In this document: positions 8,201 through 10,986 of the stretch, in pieces
Numbering within the stretch: the first letter of the stretch is position 1
Layout of the letters: every line of letters begins with the position of its first letter
Assembly: GCA_023091735.1 (NCBI GenBank)
Contig: JALKBU010001449.1
Span: 1-10,986, forward strand
Source of the DNA: Trichomonas tenax
Taxonomy: Eukaryota > Parabasalia > Trichomonadida > Trichomonadidae
Reading direction: 5' to 3'
Length of the DNA stretch: 10,986 nucleotides
Program-made: the position numbers and the translations under genes
The notes under the pieces: generated by a model
What the model saw: the letters and a program-made list of their open reading frames with translations, nothing else
What the model was told of the DNA's origin: nothing
Database searches by the model: none

Positions 8201-9725
8201 CTTTTTCATTATCAGATGAGCTTGATAATGATTTCTTAGATTTCTGTTCAACTTTGATATCTTCTTTTTCATCATCTGATGAAGAAGATGAGGAGCTCTG
8301 TGTTAACATTTCAACAACCTTCTGAGCAATGTCTTGTTCTGGTTTCTCATCATCAGAAGAAGATTCAGATAAAGAACTTTCTTTTGAAAGCGCTTTTTGT
8401 GGATCATTTTCTGATGAATTTTCTTTTACAGGAAGATTTTCTTTGATTTCTTCTTTTTCAATATTTTCGTCATCTGAAGATGATGAAGAAGATTTCTTTG
8501 TTTCAACTTTAATTTCTTCTTTTAGTTCTGCTTCACTTCCATATGAATAACTTACTTTATCCTTTGGTCCCTCTTTGTTTATATCTTCATTGTCTGATAA
8601 TGAAGAAGAAGATTTCTTCTTTTGTTCTGTTGATTGATCTTTCTTCTCTTCTTCATCAGCATAATATTCGAACTTTGAATTATCGGGATTTTCATTATTG
8701 TCTTCGTTTTCTGAATAAAAATACGACTTTTCTTTCTTGATTTCAATTTTGATTTCACCTTTTGATGAAGATGATGATTTTTCTTTCTTTGATTCTTTTT
8801 CATCATCACTTGAATAAACATATTTGGAATTGTCATTTTTCTTTTCTTCATTTTCATCGTCTGATGAAGAAGATGAATGTTTATGAACATCATTTTCATC
8901 TGCCAAATAATCAAATTTCGAGTTGTCTGGTTTTTCATTTTCTTTATTTTTTTCATCGCTAGAATAAACATATTTGGAATTATCAGCTTTGTTATCTTTG
9001 TGTTCATCACCATCAGAGGAATATGAGTATGATTTTTCTTTCTTTTCTTCGTCATCTACAGAATATTCAAACTTTGAATTATCAGCTTTTTCTTCTGTAT
9101 TGTTTTCATCATCCGAAGAAGAACTTGACTTCTTTTCACCTTCAGGGTTGTCTTTCTTGTCTTGATCATCAGCTGAATATTCAAATTTGGAATTATCTGG
9201 TCTTTCTTCTTTATTTTCATCGTCCGATGAAGAAGACGAAGAATCTTTCTTTTTATTATGCTTACGACGAGATTTTGATTCAGCAATATCATTTTCACTC
9301 TTCTTTTCACTTTTTTTATGGTAATTGAATAGTATAGACTCAATTATCGCATTCTTTTTGATTTTCGCATATTGAATTGGTGTTTGATTTGCTTTGTCGT
9401 TGAGTATCTTAGGTTTATATTTTATTATGATTTTCACAAATTCAGTCTGATCGTTGATAACTGCAACGTGAAGGGGAGTTTGTCCATTATCATTTTGTAA
9501 ATCGACAGAAATTTCGTTCGAAAGCTTCGTCAGCATCGTTATGTTGCCGGAAACAGCAATAATATGAAGTAAACTGTTTCCTTTCTTGTCAGTTTTGCCA
9601 AAGTCAAAGTTAATTTCGCACAAAAAATCGTAAAAAGGTGGACGAGCCGTCGCAACTGTTGCAAAGATGGCTTCATCCCTCTTTTCATCGCTCATTGAAA
9701 GGATTTCACCGTAAGAATCCGCCAT
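5265..9725 (-). CDS. large ankyrin-repeat protein with acidic Ser-rich linker
   Basis: An intact intronless frame of 1486 residues. Residues 47-137 hold about three ankyrin repeats (GNSLLHIIAVSGNI; GQTPLHVAVINDQTEFVKII). Residues 138-690 are disordered and rich in Ser, Asp, Glu and Lys, with many S-runs followed by DDE or DNE (casein-kinase-2-like acidic sites) and six copies of [PAN]DNSK[FY]xYxxD[DE] between 176 and 358. Residues 695-775 are strongly basic (GRKKRRKGRRTPKG, KKRRKPRNK, LRKRKRSK), plausible nuclear-localisation or RNA-binding segments. Residues 781-1469 are a long ankyrin array with clear repeats near 819, 850, 883, 965, 1081, 1123, 1236, 1270, 1302, 1383, 1418 and 1450; the tail is basic (KKKERKSKTRRPTNK). 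Ankyrin arrays bind other proteins and carry no catalytic site, so the partner is unknown. ATG at 9725 is chosen because the frame is open with good composition from there. Large ankyrin families are typical of trichomonads. Confidence 0.95.
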   Translation of the reverse strand: MADSYGEILSMSDEKRDEAIFATVATARPPFYDFLCEINFDFGKTDKKGNSLLHIIAVSGNITMLTKLSNEISVDLQNDNGQTPLHVAVINDQTEFVKIIIKYKPKILNDKANQTPIQYAKIKKNAIIESILFNYHKKSEKKSENDIAESKSRRKHNKKKDSSSSSSDDENKEERPDNSKFEYSADDQDKKDNPEGEKKSSSSSDDENNTEEKADNSKFEYSVDDEEKKEKSYSYSSDGDEHKDNKADNSKYVYSSDEKNKENEKPDNSKFDYLADENDVHKHSSSSSDDENEEKKNDNSKYVYSSDDEKESKKEKSSSSSKGEIKIEIKKEKSYFYSENEDNNENPDNSKFEYYADEEEKKDQSTEQKKKSSSSLSDNEDINKEGPKDKVSYSYGSEAELKEEIKVETKKSSSSSSDDENIEKEEIKENLPVKENSSENDPQKALSKESSLSESSSDDEKPEQDIAQKVVEMLTQSSSSSSSDDEKEDIKVEQKSKKSLSSSSDNEKEEEKHEIKPEIDISIKKSSTSSSSDNEEKQTPEDNKESIKKSLSSSSDNEEAEVAPIIEVKIDMNKKSSSSNNEKEQPIVDVVDKVEENNKESSSSSSDNEEKPQDENNDKKMNIDVLLQEEAQSKASSNIPEVKKESSSSSSSSSSSSSSDDEKPNVFNQEAKKSPVISTEVNQFFEIPTIEKEEKEGRKKRRKGRRTPKGVKTRSVVIDDELTSTKKRRKPRNKVKSRSVTLEPETPTKTKRRSRSIKPEDQNNGLRKRKRSKLPNPRRVAFVGGPKIFQAIESNDIAFVTEYISMDVNHNEYNDLFQTPLIAATIACNRKIVSLLASKETVNVADKSGNSAIFYAILGQRVPIIHKLVSKDASVTVENFEGKTPLQVAHEIDCDKQTRDKILFELSNGLFITPWNFLNFIQDNAEVFNNHQSDYLLNAVLKDNIEILVLLIEKNVNIDEQIKSLSALHIAIIAGSTKSAEVLIRSGAKLTAIEGINEIDREANSIYFSRRLFASILHAYETESINLISSPQEFIEFVPPNIVHYPSGYYITAHAISMLQIDCVKRMIELGISVDIISQSGYTLLHYATMKEKMSLADREKMLAIIIFLKESGCNICATDDLGRLPLHYAIKNGYPEIAAEVCYRRLMFVKDNNGLTPADYCSDIETQKLIDIVTNRFSEDLTIPEESLDLMKELIMKTEVYSSDIARAVIGRNYVELLRAMLENNLDPNAVDENGKPLLIFAAEVKSVECTKLLLLFGAVVDCRDKELNTPLHIAAINSDMAMVKLLIDCGSFSHRNVNHEKPLDLARRRDLEIRQLLEVHGGFTNYVKHFGDKKYEKLLPGIMAKFPYNILERLVKESKVDMIRLLVKKFNCDLSVTNPFQTNLLHIAVMCNSEPKMIEYLITHGVDKDAITQLGFSALHFAAIAKNVAATVLLKKHGANTELRNNKGQTAIDIAKEIEFVEFIQMFEEKKKERKSKTRRPTNK

Positions 9726-9734
9726 TTCTTAATA

Positions 9735-9744
9735 ACGGCGCCGT
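9735..9744. promoter_or_regulatory. GC palindrome just upstream of the ankyrin ATG
   Basis: ACGGCGCCGT is a perfect 10-bp palindrome that starts 10 nt upstream of the ankyrin-gene ATG, inside otherwise AT-rich DNA. It would lie in the 5' leader if transcription starts at the upstream TCACTT. A protein-binding site is possible; nothing in the sequence proves it. Confidence 0.3.
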
Positions 9745-9789
9745 GTATTAAATTTTTGCCACGTAAAGTCCAACACGAACCTTTTCCAC

Positions 9790-9825
9790 AAAAGTGACAG
9801 GGTCGATTCCTCAATTTTCACTTTT
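9790..9825. promoter_or_regulatory. divergent Inr-like pair
   Basis: AAAAGTGA (9790-9797) and TCACTTTT (9818-9825) form an 8-bp inverted repeat with a 20-bp spacer. Each arm contains TCACTT on its outgoing strand, fitting the trichomonad initiator TCA(+1)Y(T/A). The minus-strand copy (9797-9792) is about 70 nt upstream of the ankyrin ATG. The plus-strand copy points toward the KADK fragment. The leader to the ankyrin gene would be longer than the usual trichomonad one, so this is a candidate only. Confidence 0.35.
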
Positions 9826-9884
9826 TTCCCTTCAAAAGCAATGTAAACATTGGAAAAAATCTGACGTTTCGTGTAATTGATGTT

Positions 9885-10283
9885 CAACAGTCATTAATCA
9901 ATAAAGCGGATAAAGTAATAACTGATACGTTGACGTCAAATTTAGCGAATGTCATGAATGCACTGAATGATAAAGCAGATAAAGAACAATTAGATCACAA
10001 CACTCATGAATTATCGTCAAGAATTGAACAAACCGAACAAGGAATTATCGATGTTAAGAATAAATTAAATGATAAAGCATCGACGTTAGATTTGACAGAA
10101 GCATTAAATAAAATTGAAACAAAGGCAGATAAAACAGAAATTCAAAAAGTTAAAAATGATGCGCAAACAATTAATAACACATTACAAACTAAAGCTGACA
10201 AAACAGAAGTTCCAAAAGTTAAAAATGATGTGCAAACAATTAATAACACATTACAAACTAAAGCTGACAAAGTTAGTAATTAA
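9885..10283 (+). pseudogene. KADK-repeat coiled-coil fragment, fibre-protein-like
   Basis: The frame is open from 9798 to TAA at 10281-10283, protein-like from about 9885 (QQSLINKADK). The first in-frame ATG is only at 9954, inside the repeat region, which suggests that the 5' end is lost. The product is a hydrophilic coiled coil built of degenerate units that contain NDKADK, ETKADK or QTKADK. The last two units are near-identical 69-bp DNA repeats (10131-10199 and 10200-10268; VKNDxQTINNTLQTKADK). Such KADK spacers are typical of the shafts of phage-, giant-virus- and mobile-element-encoded fibre proteins, which normally end in a globular or collar domain. Here the frame stops after KADKVSN with no head domain. 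A piece of that kind of C-terminus is found on the other strand at 10900-10986. A short functional gene starting at 9954 (109 aa) cannot be excluded. Confidence 0.55.
10131..10268 (+). repeat. 69-bp coding tandem repeat, two copies
   Basis: Two units, 10131-10199 and 10200-10268, differ at only a few positions (for example ATTC/GTTC and GCGC/GTGC). Each encodes 23 residues including VKND, QTINNTLQ and TKADK. The high DNA identity compared with the earlier, diverged KADK units points to a recent unit duplication. Confidence 0.75.
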
Positions 10284-10284
10284 A

Positions 10285-10332
10285 TGTTCGTAGAATCCAC
10301 GACTGCGCCGTGGCTTCTCCGAACATTTTTTT
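10285..10332 (+). terminator. hairpin plus T7 directly after the KADK stop codon
   Basis: The stem starts two bases after the TAA at 10281-10283. TGTTCG (10285-10290) pairs with CGAACA (10320-10325), AGAA (10292-10295) with TTCT (10315-10318), and CCACG (10297-10301) with CGTGG (10309-10313); there are two mismatches and a 7-nt loop. Seven T follow (10326-10332). It looks like an intrinsic terminator. In large DNA viruses of protists, hairpins just after the stop mark mRNA 3' ends, so this may be a viral-type 3' signal (inference). A degenerate copy lacking the 5' arm lies at 10471-10498. Confidence 0.5.
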
Positions 10333-10685
10333 ATATATATTTATGGCAAAATTAGTTTTACAAGTTAGGTCCCCCATATAGAAAATAAATTTTTGAATTT
10401 CTTACAAATTAACGTTAATTTTATTTTGGAATTCCTGATTTTATAAAATCTATTCAGTTTTTGAAAAAATAATCCACGAGTTCTGCGAACATCTTTTTAT
10501 ATAATTACCGAACTCACAAATTACAAAACGAATAATTTATTAATACTAATATTTACGGCAAAATTAGTTTTACAAGTTAGGTGCCCAATATAGAAAATAA
10601 ATTTTTGAATTACTTACAAAATTAACGTTAAAATTAATTTTGAAACTTATGACTTTATAAACTGTATTCAGTTTTGAAAATAATT
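10293..10685. repeat. degenerate direct duplication, two copies
   Basis: The region after the KADK stop is duplicated. AATCCACGA (10294 and 10471) starts both copies, and CGAACAT followed by a T-run is shared. A strongly conserved core starting GGCAAAATTAGTTTTACAAG runs at 10345-10420 and 10557-10635. Both copies end in a TATTCAGTTTT(T)GAAAA block (10451 and 10665). The second copy carries about 35 bp of extra AT-rich sequence near 10510-10550. Non-coding, with stops in all frames. Confidence 0.7.
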
Positions 10686-10888
10686 TATGACTAACTAACT
10701 AACTAAGAAAAGAAAGCGAAAGGAAATGAGGGTAAGGAAATTTTGAAAAATAATTTTAGTGGTTATGAGAGAAAATCTATTCAGTTTTAAAAATAATTTA
10801 TGACTAACTAACTAACTAAGAAAAGAAAGCGAAAGGAATTTATGAAGTCAGAATTTTGAAAAAATAATTTTAGTGGTTATGAGAGAAA
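10665..10888. repeat. ~113-bp tandem repeat, two copies
   Basis: Copies at about 10665-10774 and 10778-10888 share ATTTATGACTAACTAACTAA, AAAGAAAGCGAAAGGAA and AATTTTAGTGGTTATGAGAG at a constant offset of 113-114 bp. The short middle part differs (GAGGGTAAGG against TATGAAGTCAG). The element lies directly behind the stop of the minus-strand collar-like gene at 10900. Confidence 0.75.
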
Positions 10889-10899
10889 TTTATTTGGAT

Positions 10900-10986
10900 T
10901 TAAAAAACCCTATACCACGTGTAAACAGTAATGTATGGAGGCATGTAATCAGTACCTGAACCGGTGTCGGCAGTGTTTCCGTAAAC
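10900..10986 (-). CDS. tail-collar-like fibre protein, C-terminus (partial)
   Basis: The gene enters from the right edge on the minus strand and ends in TAA at 10902-10900. The 28 visible codons read as a Gly/Thr-rich loop (YGNTADTGSGTDYM) followed by MPPYITVYTWYRVF. The pattern N-T-x(n)-G-S-x(n)-MPPY-x(3)-Y-x-W-x-R at the extreme C-terminus is typical of tail-collar or fibre proteins of phages and of related genes in giant viruses and large DNA transposons. There it closes the receptor-binding or collar domain. It probably belongs to the same family as the KADK fragment on the other strand. Whether the rest of the gene is intact lies outside the window. Confidence 0.65.
   Translation of the reverse strand, partial: VYGNTADTGSGTDYMPPYITVYTWYRVF

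Noticed and set aside
7453..9328. Several long open frames on + (and in other - frames) opposite the ankyrin linker
   Set aside because: They are shadows of the Ser/Asp/Glu/Lys-rich linker: low-complexity codons such as TCA, GAT, GAA and AAG give few stops in other frames, and the products are pure Ser/Phe or Lys/Met/Ile runs.
9930..9932. Start of the KADK frame at 9930
   Set aside because: The codon there is TTG. The protein-like sequence extends upstream without any ATG, so the fragment is more likely 5'-truncated than started here.
10687..10822. ACTAACTAACTAAC blocks as trichomonad intron branch/3' splice motif
   Set aside because: Trichomonad introns end in an extended ACTAAC...CAG type motif with a GTAYGT-like 5' site; here ACTAAC is a simple 4-bp repeat, no CAG follows at the right spacing and there is no flanking coding sequence.
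1..10986. tRNA, rRNA or CRISPR structures
   Set aside because: No cloverleaf with a T-loop consensus, no rRNA core motifs and no regularly spaced identical repeats with unique spacers were seen on either strand by eye.

Overview
The window looks like AT-rich nuclear DNA of a parabasalid protist (Trichomonas/Tritrichomonas type). The evidence is: a 1486-codon intronless ankyrin gene; a degraded member of the glycine-rich plus Ig-like surface protein type known from trichomonads; a degraded amino-acid transporter; TCAYTW Inr-like start elements close to gene starts; TAAA signals overlapping or touching stop codons; and no Shine-Dalgarno or operon logic. The species cannot be fixed from sequence alone.

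Layout. 1-2060: no convincing gene. It holds a 14-bp palindrome, a 21-bp tandem triplication (659-721), nested inverted repeats (819-892), a very strong hairpin followed by eight T (1018-1054) and a ~55-bp minisatellite (1432-1640). 2060-3620: a set of gene remnants that are mostly 3' ends: the last four membrane segments of an AAAP-type amino-acid transporter (+, at least two in-frame stops), an acidic tail of about 70 residues (-), a 50-codon C-terminal-looking fragment (+) and a 49-codon ORF (+). 3641-5117: one pseudogene (+) of a secreted or surface glycine-rich protein with Ig-like repeats; signal peptide, glycine-rich core and Ig-like tail lie in three frames with two in-frame stops.

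5265-9725 (-): the only clearly intact gene, a large ankyrin protein with N-terminal ankyrin repeats, a roughly 550-residue Ser/Asp/Glu/Lys disordered region with a recurring DNSK[FY] motif, a very basic stretch and a long C-terminal ankyrin array. Its 5' end lies next to a possible divergent promoter.

9885-10986: relics of a virus- or phage-like fibre protein family. On the + strand is a coiled-coil fragment with 'KADK' repeats, ending in a stop that directly abuts a hairpin plus T-tract. On the - strand, entering from the right edge, are the last 28 codons of a protein ending in the tail-collar-like motif MPPYITVYTWYR. Between them is AT-rich DNA built of two sets of duplications.

The neighbours do not form a pathway. 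The window reads as one live ankyrin gene flanked by decaying surface and transport genes and by debris of a probable virus-like or mobile element.
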